Shown: one piece after another, positions 33,244-40,616 of the stretch | Layout of the letters: each line of letters starts with the position of its first letter | Numbering within the stretch: position 1 is the stretch's first letter | Assembly (NCBI RefSeq): GCF_000559025.1 | Contig: NZ_JAAN01000019.1 | Location: 99,824-163,823 of the forward strand | DNA length: 64,000 bases | Origin: Luteimonas huabeiensis HB2 | Lineage (GTDB): Bacteria > Pseudomonadota > Gammaproteobacteria > Xanthomonadales > Xanthomonadaceae | Direction of reading: 5' to 3' | The notes under the pieces: model-generated | The model's database searches: none | The model's input: the letters and a program-made list of their open reading frames with translations, nothing else | Told to the model about the DNA's origin: nothing | Position numbers and translations under genes: made by a program

Positions 33244-33801
33244 TCAGTCGGGCTTACCGCCCAGGACATGCTGCTTCCACAGGTCGAACGCCTGAACGGG
33301 AGGAAGCTCGGCGAGGATGACGATGGGCTGGGCCTGCCGGGTGCGCAGCGAAGCGAAGTACGCTTTGCGGTCGGCGATGGCCTTGAGCTTGATGCCCTTG
33401 ATGAACAGCAGTTTGCCGTCCTTGATGAACAGCACCTTGTTGCCGATGTCGCGGTTGAACGCGGCTCGCACCTTGCGATCGGCGTGCATGGCATCGGCCA
33501 GTTCATCGACCAGGAAGTCGAGCGTCATGTCGATGTAGTGAGGGTCTTCACCCTCATGGCCGAGATCGAGCGGCGCAGGCGGCAGGCTCTTGGCGAAGGC
33601 TTCGGCCTGAGCCAGCAGCGCCGCCTTGCCATTGAGCGCGCGGACGAACGTCGAGCCGCCATGCCCGTCGTTGCGGGCCTCGGCGATGGGAGTGCCGTCG
33701 AACACGACGGTGGCGCTGAAGCACATCGTTTCCTCGCTGGCGAAGTCGGCCACCTTGAGGTTCTTCAGCGTGATGCGGTCTTGCTTGGTGATGTTTTCCA
33801 T
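33244..33801 (-). CDS. Conserved ICE hypothetical protein (185 aa)
   Basis: A 185-residue soluble protein starting MENITKQDRITLKNLKVADF. The first 60 residues resemble a beta-sandwich-like strand series (ETMCFSATVVFDGTPIAEARNDG), followed by helices and a Lys-rich segment (GNKVLFIKDGKLLFIKGIKLK). No known function. It is the first gene after the methyltransferase gene and has the full leader set: copy 4 of the three-hairpin element, then a hairpin with an AACCCA box at 33,832-33,866. Confidence 0.74.
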   Translation of the reverse strand: MENITKQDRITLKNLKVADFASEETMCFSATVVFDGTPIAEARNDGHGGSTFVRALNGKAALLAQAEAFAKSLPPAPLDLGHEGEDPHYIDMTLDFLVDELADAMHADRKVRAAFNRDIGNKVLFIKDGKLLFIKGIKLKAIADRKAYFASLRTRQAQPIVILAELPPVQAFDLWKQHVLGGKPD

Positions 33802-33939
33802 GTGAAGTCCTGAAATCGACCGGGTGGCGACATGCCCCTGACGGGACGTGGCAGCCATCCCGTGGGTTGGAGAAAAGAGGCATCGGTGCCCCGGTGGGCA
33901 GCGTTCGCCGGTGAGATGCCGAGGCGAACTGGCGGGTGG

Positions 33940-34007
33940 CGTGGGCGGAACCCACGGCAGCCTTGACACCCTGGCTGCGGGCTGCTGCCGATACATCGGC
34001 AATGCAG
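33940..34007 (-). ncRNA. Three-hairpin element, copy 4
   Basis: Minus strand: hairpin 1 CTGC / GCAG enclosing TGCCGA / TCGGCA; hairpin 2 GCAGCC / GGCTGC; hairpin 3 CGTGGGT / GCCCACG with a terminal G-U pair that is C-A on the other strand. Both arms of hairpin 1 differ from the other copies, yet pairing is kept. About 140-210 bases before the 185-aa gene, directly after the methyltransferase stop. Confidence 0.62.
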
Positions 34008-34044
34008 GAGGGAGAATGGCGCGGCCCGCAGGCTGCGTCGCCGA

Positions 34045-35652
34045 TCAATCCGAAGCGGTCGAGCCCGTCTTGTGCAGGCACTGCACCAGGCGCTGGCCCA
34101 GCCATGCCATGCACGGGACGGCCATGGAGTTGCCGATCGCCTTGTAGCGCGGTGCGTCCGCGGCGGGCTTGCCGCGGTACGGGATCAGCGTGTAGTCGTC
34201 GGGCATGCCTTGCAGCCGCTCGCATTCCACGGGCATCAGCCGCCGCACGCGCCAATGCGACCAGTCTCCGTGGCCGGGGTCAGTCCAGTCGTACCGGAAA
34301 TGCGCCTCGAAGTCGGGGGTCAGCACATGGGGCTTGTCCGCGCCGCCGCCGCTGGTGCGCAGCGCGGCCGCTACGCCGCCACCCAGCTCAGCGGCAAGAC
34401 CATGCTGCCGTCCCCGTAGGGCAACGCAGGCCACCATCGGCACCCCGTAGCCCGGCTTGCCGTTGGACAAGACGGTGCAAGCCACCTGGCCGTGGCCCGA
34501 CTCGAAGCGCACTTCGCCGCGGTTGTTCTGCGCGAAGGCGATGGCGGGCACGACACCGGCGTTCGCATGGCTGTTGCAATGCCCGCCAGCACGCAGCGTT
34601 GGCGTCAAGTCGATCGTGGCATCCGCGCCGCTGCCCTGGGCGGTGAAGGCGATGATCGGCACCCCCTTGCCCGTGCCGTCCTCGCTGCTGCCCTTGCCGT
34701 TGTTGGCGGTGTCGAGGGTGTGGGCGATGCTGCCGGCGATCGACTGCACCATGAACGTCTCCGTGCGGATGTCGTGCTTGGGGCCTGCGGCCATGAGGCA
34801 TGCCGCCACATCGACGGGGCCGGCGCCGCCGCTGAATCCGAACGTCGTCGTGACCGTGCCGTAGGGCTGCTTCAGTCCTGCAAATCCCGCGTGTCCGCCT
34901 GCTGCTGCAACACCCGGTCCAGCAGCGTGGGCAACTTCTTGCCACGGCGCGCGGCACGCAGAAGAATCCCCGAGCAGGCCTGCGCGCTCAAAAAGTACTT
35001 CGACGGGATCGAGGCCATCTCCACCACTTGCCACAAGAAACACACGCTTGCGGCGTTGGGCGACGCCGAAATATTGAGCGTCGAGCACGCGCCAGGCGAT
35101 GCGGCGGCGGGGTCCAGACACACAACCTGCGTGCGCCCATTTTTCCCCTGGCGGCTGGAGCGCACGGCCTTCTCCGGCCAGTGCGCCCAGGAAATGCCCG
35201 AAGGCATTGCTGCGGTCGTTGAGGACGCCGGGGACGTTTTCCCAGACGAGCGTTGCCGACGGGCGGCGGTCTTGATGGCGGGTTTGGTCGATGGCATTGG
35301 CAAGCTCCACATAGGCAAGGGTCAAGGCACCGCGCGGGTCATTCAGTCCCTGGCGTGCGCCGGCAACGCTGAACGACTGGCACGGCGTGCCGCCGACCAG
35401 GATGTCGGGCGCGGGCACGGTGCCGGCGCGCACTTGGCAGGCAATCGCGGTCATGTCGCCCAGGTTGGGCACGCGGGGGTAGCGGTGGGCGAGCACGGCG
35501 CTCGGGAACGGCTCGATCTCGGCGAACCAAGCGGCTTCGAGGCCGAGGGGTTGCCAGGCGAGGCTCACGGCCTCGATGCCGCTGCACACGCTGCCGTACA
35601 GCAGTGGCGCGGCCTGGGGCGCACCCTGAAGGGTGCATGGTTGCGGGTTCAT
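34045..35652 (-). CDS. DNA cytosine-5 methyltransferase (orphan)
   Basis: A 535-residue C5 methyltransferase. Motif I is YGSVCSGIEAVSLAW (about residues 19-33), the catalytic Pro-Cys motif IV is GGTPCQSFSVAG, motif VI is ENVPG, and motifs IX and X are RRLMPVECERLQGMPDDY and YKAIGNSMAVP near the C-terminus. The long middle part, with three loosely similar segments (THTLDTANNGKGS-like, [23 protein letters not shown]), would be the target-recognition region. No restriction endonuclease gene is near, so it may protect the element from host restriction. The ATG at 35,652 has AGGAG 7 bases upstream. Confidence 0.92.
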   Translation of the reverse strand: MNPQPCTLQGAPQAAPLLYGSVCSGIEAVSLAWQPLGLEAAWFAEIEPFPSAVLAHRYPRVPNLGDMTAIACQVRAGTVPAPDILVGGTPCQSFSVAGARQGLNDPRGALTLAYVELANAIDQTRHQDRRPSATLVWENVPGVLNDRSNAFGHFLGALAGEGRALQPPGEKWAHAGCVSGPRRRIAWRVLDAQYFGVAQRRKRVFLVASGGDGLDPVEVLFERAGLLGDSSACRAPWQEVAHAAGPGVAAAGGHAGFAGLKQPYGTVTTTFGFSGGAGPVDVAACLMAAGPKHDIRTETFMVQSIAGSIAHTLDTANNGKGSSEDGTGKGVPIIAFTAQGSGADATIDLTPTLRAGGHCNSHANAGVVPAIAFAQNNRGEVRFESGHGQVACTVLSNGKPGYGVPMVACVALRGRQHGLAAELGGGVAAALRTSGGGADKPHVLTPDFEAHFRYDWTDPGHGDWSHWRVRRLMPVECERLQGMPDDYTLIPYRGKPAADAPRYKAIGNSMAVPCMAWLGQRLVQCLHKTGSTASD

Positions 35653-36179
35653 GTCGGGTCTCCTGTTCGTGTGGCCCTGGGCCCCTGGGCGGGCCGGGAC
35701 GTTGATGGGCAGGAGAAAGGCGCCGAAGGCCCATCGGCCTTCGGCTCGGGAGGACAGAACCACCCGTGGGCTGTTGCAGGCCCGGTCGTCGCTAGAACCG
35801 TCTGCTGTCAGCAATCACACCCGGCCCATGTCGTGGCTGGGGCCGGCATCGTCTGGCGCACATCCGCGCACAAAGGGAGCCCGTTTTTGCGCCGGCGGGC
35901 ACCGGCACCGAATACCGCTGACCACGAAGGGTCTCCGGGTGGCTCGCGCAACCTGGCAAACCATCAGGGGACCCTTCGCAGAGGCGGAAAAAATGCAGAT
36001 CAGCAGAACGCGCAGGAAGCGGTTCGCGGAAGAGCTACCTTCAGGTCCCGCGGCCGGGGACGGCTGGGCGGGACGCGCACACGGACGAAGAAGGCGTTGC
36101 GCGCTGGGCGTCCCGCAGGGCGTGCGGGACACAGGCCACGCCGCCGATGGCGGGCACGGCTCACGGGGAATGGGGTCGG
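35653..36179 (-). other. 527-bp gap between topB and the methyltransferase gene
   Basis: No convincing gene. An open frame of 105 codons (35,815-36,132, minus) has Arg/Ser/Pro/Cys-rich composition and no ribosome-binding site, so I leave it out. The methyltransferase leader holds a 10-bp hairpin GCCGAAGGCC / GGCCTTCGGC (35,722-35,745) and a GGCC-rich stretch near the start. Near the topB end there is a hairpin with 8-bp arms GTCCCGCA / TGCGGGAC (36,109-36,129) without a T-run. Confidence 0.6.
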
Positions 36180-38192
36180 TCAGGAGCCCTTGCGGCCGCT
36201 ACTGCGCGGGCGCGAGGCACCACGCTTGGACGTGCCGGTTTCGACCGGCAGCGTGCCTTTGCAGCCGGGGTAGCGACTGCACGACCAGAATGGGCCGCTC
36301 TTGCCGGTGCGCTGGCGCGTCGGTGCGCCGCACTGCGGACAAGCCGGCCCCAGGGGAACCTTGATGGACAGGGACGTGCTGCCGTACTGCGCGATCAACT
36401 GCGAAATCCACGCGGCCTGCTTGCCGATGAACACGTCCAGGGTGAGCTGTCCGGCCTCGATCATGTCGAGCGCCTGCTCCCACACCGCCGTTGTACCGGG
36501 ATCTGCAATCGCCGCAGGTACGGCGTCGATCAGCGTGAATGCCGCATCCGATGCGCGAATGGAGCGTCCTTTCTTCACGAGGTAGCCGCGGGCGATCAGC
36601 CCGCTGATGATGTTGGCCCGTGTCGCCTCGGTGCCGATGCCCGTCGTGTCCTTGAGCTTCTGCTTCAACCGCGGATCGCTGACGAAGCGCGCAACGCCCT
36701 TCATCGACTTGACCAGTTCGCCCTGCGTGTAGGGCTTGGGCGGCATCGTCTTGAGCGCCTTGATCTCGGCCTCGGCCACTTGGCACGCCGCGCCCTCGCA
36801 TAGTGCAGGCAGCATCTGGCTGCGCGCGGCGCTGTCGCCGTCCTCGTCCGCTTGCGGCTCGGCCAGCACCAAACGCCAGCCCTTGACGATCACCTGCTTT
36901 CCTGTGGCCACCAGCTTCTGCTGGCCACAGGAAAGCTCAGCCACGGTGCGGTCGAATTCGTGGTGAGGAAGGAACTGCGCCAGGTAGTGCGCCCGGATGA
37001 GCCGGTACACCGCCAGTTCCTTCTCGCTCATGGCAGAGAGGTTCGCAGGTTCGAGCGTCGGGATGATGCCGTGGTGCGCCGTCACCTTGCCGTCGTTCCA
37101 GGCGCGCGAGCGCTGGCAGGAGTCGAGCTGGCCCATGATCGGGCGCAGCGAGGGATCGGTCTTGAGCAGGCTGTTCAGGACCGTGGGCACCTCGGCGAAC
37201 ATGCTTTCGGGCAGGTAGCCGGAATCCGAACGTGGGTACGTCGTGGCCTTGTGCGTCTCGTACAAGGCCTGCGCGATTTCAAGGGTCTCTTGAACATCCA
37301 GCCCAATCTGCTTGGAACAAACCTCCTGAAGCGTTCCCAGGTCGAACAGCAGCGGCGGGCCTTCGCGCACGCGCTCTGTCTCGACCGATACTACCTGGGC
37401 GCTGCCCGCAGCGCGGATCTGCTGCACGGCCTGCTGAGCGATGGGCTGCTGCAGACAGCGGCCGGCGTCGTCGGTGCAGCCATCGGGCGGAACCCACTGC
37501 GCGCTGAAAGCCTGTCCACCCTCGGACAGGGATACGTCGATGGCCCAGAACGGCACCGACTTGAAGGCTGCGATCTCGCGGTCACGGTCCACGACGAGCT
37601 TCAGGGTCGGCGTCTGAACTCGGCCGACGGACAGCACGCCGTCGTAGCCGGCCTGTCGGCCCAGCACGGTGAACAACCGGCTGAGGTTCATGCCCACGAG
37701 CCAGTCGGCGCGCGAGCGCGCCAGTGCCGAGTAGTACATCGGTAGCGTGTCGGAAGACGGCCGCAGCTTGCCGAGCGCGGTGCGGATCGATGCATCGTTG
37801 AGTGCCGACAGCCATAGCCGCTCGATGGGGCCGCGGTAGCCGCACAGGTCGATGATCTCGCGGGCGATCAGCTCGCCCTCGCGATCGGCGTCGGTTGCAA
37901 TGACCAGATGGGTCGCCTTCGCCAGAAGCGCTTTGACGACCTTGAATTGCGTGGCGGTCTTCGGTTTGACCTCGGCCCGCCATTGCTGGGGAATGATGGG
38001 CAATTGCTCCAGCGACCAGCGCTTGAGCGCCGCGTCATAGACCTCGGGAGCTGCCGCTTCTACGAGATGGCCGATGCACCAGGTGACGGTGACGCCGGAG
38101 CCGCTGAGACAGCCTTCACCGCGCTGCGTCGCGCCGAGAATCCGGCCAATGTCTTTGCCCTGGGAGGGCTTCTCGCACAAGAACAGCCGCAT
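36180..38192 (-). CDS. topB: DNA topoisomerase III
   Basis: A 670-residue type IA topoisomerase that would unlink DNA during ICE replication or transfer. The TOPRIM domain starts at MRLFLCEKPSQGKDIGRIL and has DADREGE at residues 101-107; the catalytic Tyr is Tyr319 in TTYPRSDSGYL. A C-terminal zinc ribbon (CPQCG ... CSRYPGC) follows, then a basic tail. A TopB is a standard part of PAGI-2 class maintenance modules. Its upstream gap contains a CAAACAAG box and one copy of the 21-bp palindrome. Confidence 0.96.
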   Translation of the reverse strand: MRLFLCEKPSQGKDIGRILGATQRGEGCLSGSGVTVTWCIGHLVEAAAPEVYDAALKRWSLEQLPIIPQQWRAEVKPKTATQFKVVKALLAKATHLVIATDADREGELIAREIIDLCGYRGPIERLWLSALNDASIRTALGKLRPSSDTLPMYYSALARSRADWLVGMNLSRLFTVLGRQAGYDGVLSVGRVQTPTLKLVVDRDREIAAFKSVPFWAIDVSLSEGGQAFSAQWVPPDGCTDDAGRCLQQPIAQQAVQQIRAAGSAQVVSVETERVREGPPLLFDLGTLQEVCSKQIGLDVQETLEIAQALYETHKATTYPRSDSGYLPESMFAEVPTVLNSLLKTDPSLRPIMGQLDSCQRSRAWNDGKVTAHHGIIPTLEPANLSAMSEKELAVYRLIRAHYLAQFLPHHEFDRTVAELSCGQQKLVATGKQVIVKGWRLVLAEPQADEDGDSAARSQMLPALCEGAACQVAEAEIKALKTMPPKPYTQGELVKSMKGVARFVSDPRLKQKLKDTTGIGTEATRANIISGLIARGYLVKKGRSIRASDAAFTLIDAVPAAIADPGTTAVWEQALDMIEAGQLTLDVFIGKQAAWISQLIAQYGSTSLSIKVPLGPACPQCGAPTRQRTGKSGPFWSCSRYPGCKGTLPVETGTSKRGASRPRSSGRKGS

Positions 38193-38265
38193 GTCCGTCC
38201 ATCCGAATTCCGTGGTTCATTGAGTTGCTGGAATCGAGGATGCCGAGCAGCACCGGGGGCAGCAG

Positions 38266-38273
38266 CAAACAAG
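38266..38273 (-). promoter_or_regulatory. CAAACAAG box upstream of topB
   Basis: On the gene strand CTTGTTTGCTGC, about 74 bases before the topB start. It differs in one base from the three boxes before the secretion operons and shares the following GCTGC with the copy at 18,806. Confidence 0.4.
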
Positions 38274-38399
38274 CCGCATGCGATGGCGACCACTTTCACG
38301 GGATGGAATGGCTGGGACGGGAGAGGCGTGCGGCCCGGGGGGGTGTGGGCCGGGAGCCGCGGTTTTCGGGAGCGCGTGGAATCCGGTGGAAGTCGATGG

Positions 38400-38420
38400 A
38401 GCTATCCCCTGGGGATAGCT
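38400..38420. promoter_or_regulatory. 21-bp palindrome, copy 1 (upstream of topB)
   Basis: Arms AGCTATCCCC and GGGGATAGCT around one central base (T). It lies between ssb and topB, about 208 bp before topB. Two more copies lie upstream of the TIGR03761 gene. A dyad of this length repeated before genes of one module is what a dimeric repressor or activator site looks like. Confidence 0.72.
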
Positions 38421-38466
38421 CGCAAGGGCATGGGGCGACGGACAACTGCCGCCGCCCCATGCCGGA

Positions 38467-38919
38467 TCACTTCCTGCGCTTCGGCTCCTTCGGCGCGGTC
38501 GGTTCCTGGGCGGCTTGGGGTTTCGGCTGCGTGTCCTGCGTGTTCTCCGGCTGCCTGGGGCTGACGGTCACGGACTCGATGCGGAACGGCAGGATGCCGA
38601 CGCTGCGCGCGTTGATCTGCCAGGTCTCGCGCGGCTGATCCTCGTTGTCCGTCCAGGGTTCGCGCTCCATGCGGCCGACGACCAGCACGCGCATGCCTTT
38701 CTGGTACAGGTCCTTCCAGTGCGCGGCATCGCGATGCCAGATTTCCACCGGCGCCCAGAAGCCGCCGCGATCCTCGAAGTCGCCGCCCTTGGTGGGGACC
38801 GGGTTGTCGAAATACACGTTCAGCCGCAGCAGCCGCCGCGGCTCGTCGTTGCCGTTGGGGAACTCCCGGTACTCGGGGGGCGAGCCGATGTTGCCCTCGC
38901 CAGAAAAATGCGTGCTCAT
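38467..38919 (-). CDS. ssb: ICE-type single-stranded DNA-binding protein
   Basis: A 150-residue OB-fold protein starting MSTHFSGEGNIGSPPEYREF, with SSB-like core strands (RLLRLNVYFDN, FWAPVEIWHRDAAHWKDLYQKGMRVLVVGRM). The C-terminal 35 residues are a Pro/Gln/Lys tail ending in KRRK rather than the acidic DDDIPF-type tip that recruits host proteins. The ATG at 38,919 has GGAG 8 bases upstream; a longer frame start further up lacks a site. It likely coats the transferred strand or supports ICE replication. Confidence 0.9.
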   Translation of the reverse strand: MSTHFSGEGNIGSPPEYREFPNGNDEPRRLLRLNVYFDNPVPTKGGDFEDRGGFWAPVEIWHRDAAHWKDLYQKGMRVLVVGRMEREPWTDNEDQPRETWQINARSVGILPFRIESVTVSPRQPENTQDTQPKPQAAQEPTAPKEPKRRK

Positions 38920-38992
38920 GTTGCAATCTCCATGGTGGTTGAAATACCCGCACCTGATCGGCGTCGGGCGCGTGCTGGGGTGCCCGGCGTGA

Positions 38993-39520
38993 TCACCGAT
39001 CACGTAGTGCGGGTGGGGTGGACTTGAGCCGGCGCAGGTAGGCGTCTTCTGCCTTGGACGCCTTGCTGGCGCATTCCTGAGCCTGCCTGCCCAAGGTGTG
39101 CAACAGGCTGATCTGCATGTTCAGCGTGATGCGCTGAAGCTCAATGGCGTGCAGGTCGGCGAGCAGGTTGACGGGCGTGCTGGTGCTCGCCATCAGCTCC
39201 TGCCACAAGGCCACGCCCATGGCCGACCTGTCGTGCTTGCGCCAGCGCAGAAACGCTGTGCCTGCGCCAGTGGTCTGCTGGGCCAGTTCGATGGGTAGCA
39301 GGTGGAAGGGATGCCCGACTGCCTGTTGCAGCACCTGTCGCTGCGCCAGGGCAATCAACTCGTCGCGCATGGCGAAGCACTGGCTGGCCCAGGCCTCCAG
39401 GTCCCCTTTACCTTTAAAGGGCTTTAAAAGGCCTTTTTGAGAGCCTGCGTGTTCCAGCCGCATGAAGGCTGTCTGTTGCAGCGGGTGGAAGTAGCGGGCT
39501 TCGCGGTTCGGGTCGCTCAT
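38993..39520 (-). CDS. DUF3158 family ICE protein
   Basis: A 175-residue, mostly helical protein of the DUF3158 type, starting MSDPNREARYFHPLQ. The central part (EAWASQCFAMRDELIALAQRQ, then HPFHLLPIELAQQTTG) is typical. It overlaps the TIGR03761 stop by four bases (ATGA) and precedes ssb, as in ICEclc-class elements. Role unknown, presumably in replication or partition. Confidence 0.85.
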   Translation of the reverse strand: MSDPNREARYFHPLQQTAFMRLEHAGSQKGLLKPFKGKGDLEAWASQCFAMRDELIALAQRQVLQQAVGHPFHLLPIELAQQTTGAGTAFLRWRKHDRSAMGVALWQELMASTSTPVNLLADLHAIELQRITLNMQISLLHTLGRQAQECASKASKAEDAYLRRLKSTPPALRDR

Positions 39521-40299
39521 GCCTGCTCGTCCTCGCCGGACGTCGCTTCGGGGGCCTCGGTGGCGGCGGCTTCGTCACTCGCGGATGGTGCTGCGGCAGG
39601 ACCGTCACCGCGCTGCTGCAGGCCACGGCGCACGATGGGCGGCGCGAACTTCGAGCGGCGCGTGCCTTCCAGCACGTCCTGCGGCAACTCGCCGAATTTC
39701 TCCAGCGCCGCCCGGGCTGCGGCGTTTTTCGCGGCGAAGTCGTCGCGGGTGCAGCCCGAGTAGCGGTACTGCTGGGCCAGCGAGAACAGGCTGCGCAGTG
39801 CATGGGCGCCTTCGTTGAGCCAGCGTTCGAGCGTCGAGCGATCGATCAGCGCAGTGTGGTGCGCGAGGATCAGCTTGCGGGCGATGTCGTCGTAGTCAGC
39901 GAGCAGATACACGGCGGCAAACCCGAGCTGCGCATTGACGAACAGCGGCAGCTTGACGGGCTGTACGTTGAGGTTCTCGCCCAGGGTGAGTGCCGGCGGC
40001 ACGCTCGCGAGCGCCTGGTCCACCTGTTCGCGCAGCGATTGCAGCGTGGCCTTGGTCTGGTCGAGCTTGTCCTCGATGCGCAGCATCCAGAAGTCGCTGT
40101 ACGGGTCGTCCTGCTCCGAGCCGCGCCGCATCTTGTTCATCTGGGCGATGTAGCCGTTCAGGCCGACGATGCCCGGTCGTCCCTCGGCGGCGGCGCGGCC
40201 GTGCCAGATGCGCGAGGCGTGGTGCGTGTGCAGCGTCAGCGACATCGCGCTGCGCAGGGCTCCGAGATTCAGTTGCAGGGGGTCGTTGGTAGTTGCCAT
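39517..40299 (-). CDS. TIGR03761 family ICE protein (PFL_4669)
   Basis: A 260-residue protein of the PFL_4669 family. It begins MATTNDPLQLNLGALRS, contains HTHHASRIWHGR and GIVGLNGYIAQMNKM near residues 25-60, a helical middle, and a low-complexity acidic/Ala C-terminal tail (TEAPEATSGEDEQA). It is confined to this class of ICE, next to DUF3158 and ssb. The function is not known. The 317-bp gap before it holds two palindromic sites, so its unit is probably regulated there. Confidence 0.87.
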   Translation of the reverse strand: MATTNDPLQLNLGALRSAMSLTLHTHHASRIWHGRAAAEGRPGIVGLNGYIAQMNKMRRGSEQDDPYSDFWMLRIEDKLDQTKATLQSLREQVDQALASVPPALTLGENLNVQPVKLPLFVNAQLGFAAVYLLADYDDIARKLILAHHTALIDRSTLERWLNEGAHALRSLFSLAQQYRYSGCTRDDFAAKNAAARAALEKFGELPQDVLEGTRRSKFAPPIVRRGLQQRGDGPAAAPSASDEAAATEAPEATSGEDEQA

Positions 40300-40418
40300 G
40301 GTGTCCGCTCGTTGTTGGAGAAAGAGCGGCCAGCTTCGGCAGGAAGCGGAAGGCAGTCAGTCAACAAACCGAAACCCGCCAGTCCCCGGTTCAGGGTGCG
40401 GCGGGTGCATGCGGTGCG

Positions 40419-40439
40419 AGCTATCCCCAGGGGATAGCT
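40419..40439. promoter_or_regulatory. 21-bp palindrome, copy 2
   Basis: Arms AGCTATCCCC and GGGGATAGCT around a central A. It is identical to copy 1 except for the central base read on this strand (so it is its exact reverse complement). Confidence 0.75.
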
Positions 40440-40550
40440 CCATGGAGCGCCAAGGAAGGCTGCACGCCCGGATCAGCGCGGACAAGGCCGATCCCGCGGC
40501 AGGCGATCAAAGCCTGGCGTGCAGCGGTTCGACGTCGTAGCCGTCAGTGG

Positions 40551-40571
40551 AACTATCCCCAGGGGATAGCT
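40551..40571. promoter_or_regulatory. 21-bp palindrome, copy 3
   Basis: Same arms with one change at the outer end (AACTATCCCC / GGGGATAGCT), central A. It sits 46 bp after the STY4528 stop. Confidence 0.72.
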
Positions 40572-40616
40572 CTACTGGAAGCCACCGGCATCCACTTCAC
40601 CGCCTTGCAGGCCCGC

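Larger units (their letters stand above)
40300..40616 (-). other. 317-bp regulatory gap between STY4528 and TIGR03761 genes
   Basis: No gene. It contains two of the three 21-bp palindromes (40,419 and 40,551), spaced about 132 bp apart, at about 120 and 252 bp before the TIGR03761 start. I see no convincing -35/-10 pair. Confidence 0.65.

Noticed and set aside
35815..36132. 105-codon minus-strand reading frame after topB
   Set aside because: Arg/Cys/Ser/Pro-rich composition typical of a chance frame in GC-rich DNA, no ribosome-binding site, no recognisable domain.
38400..40571. CRISPR array suspected from the repeated palindromes
   Set aside because: Only three copies with unequal spacing (about 2,000 and 132 bp) and genes in between; no spacers or cas genes.
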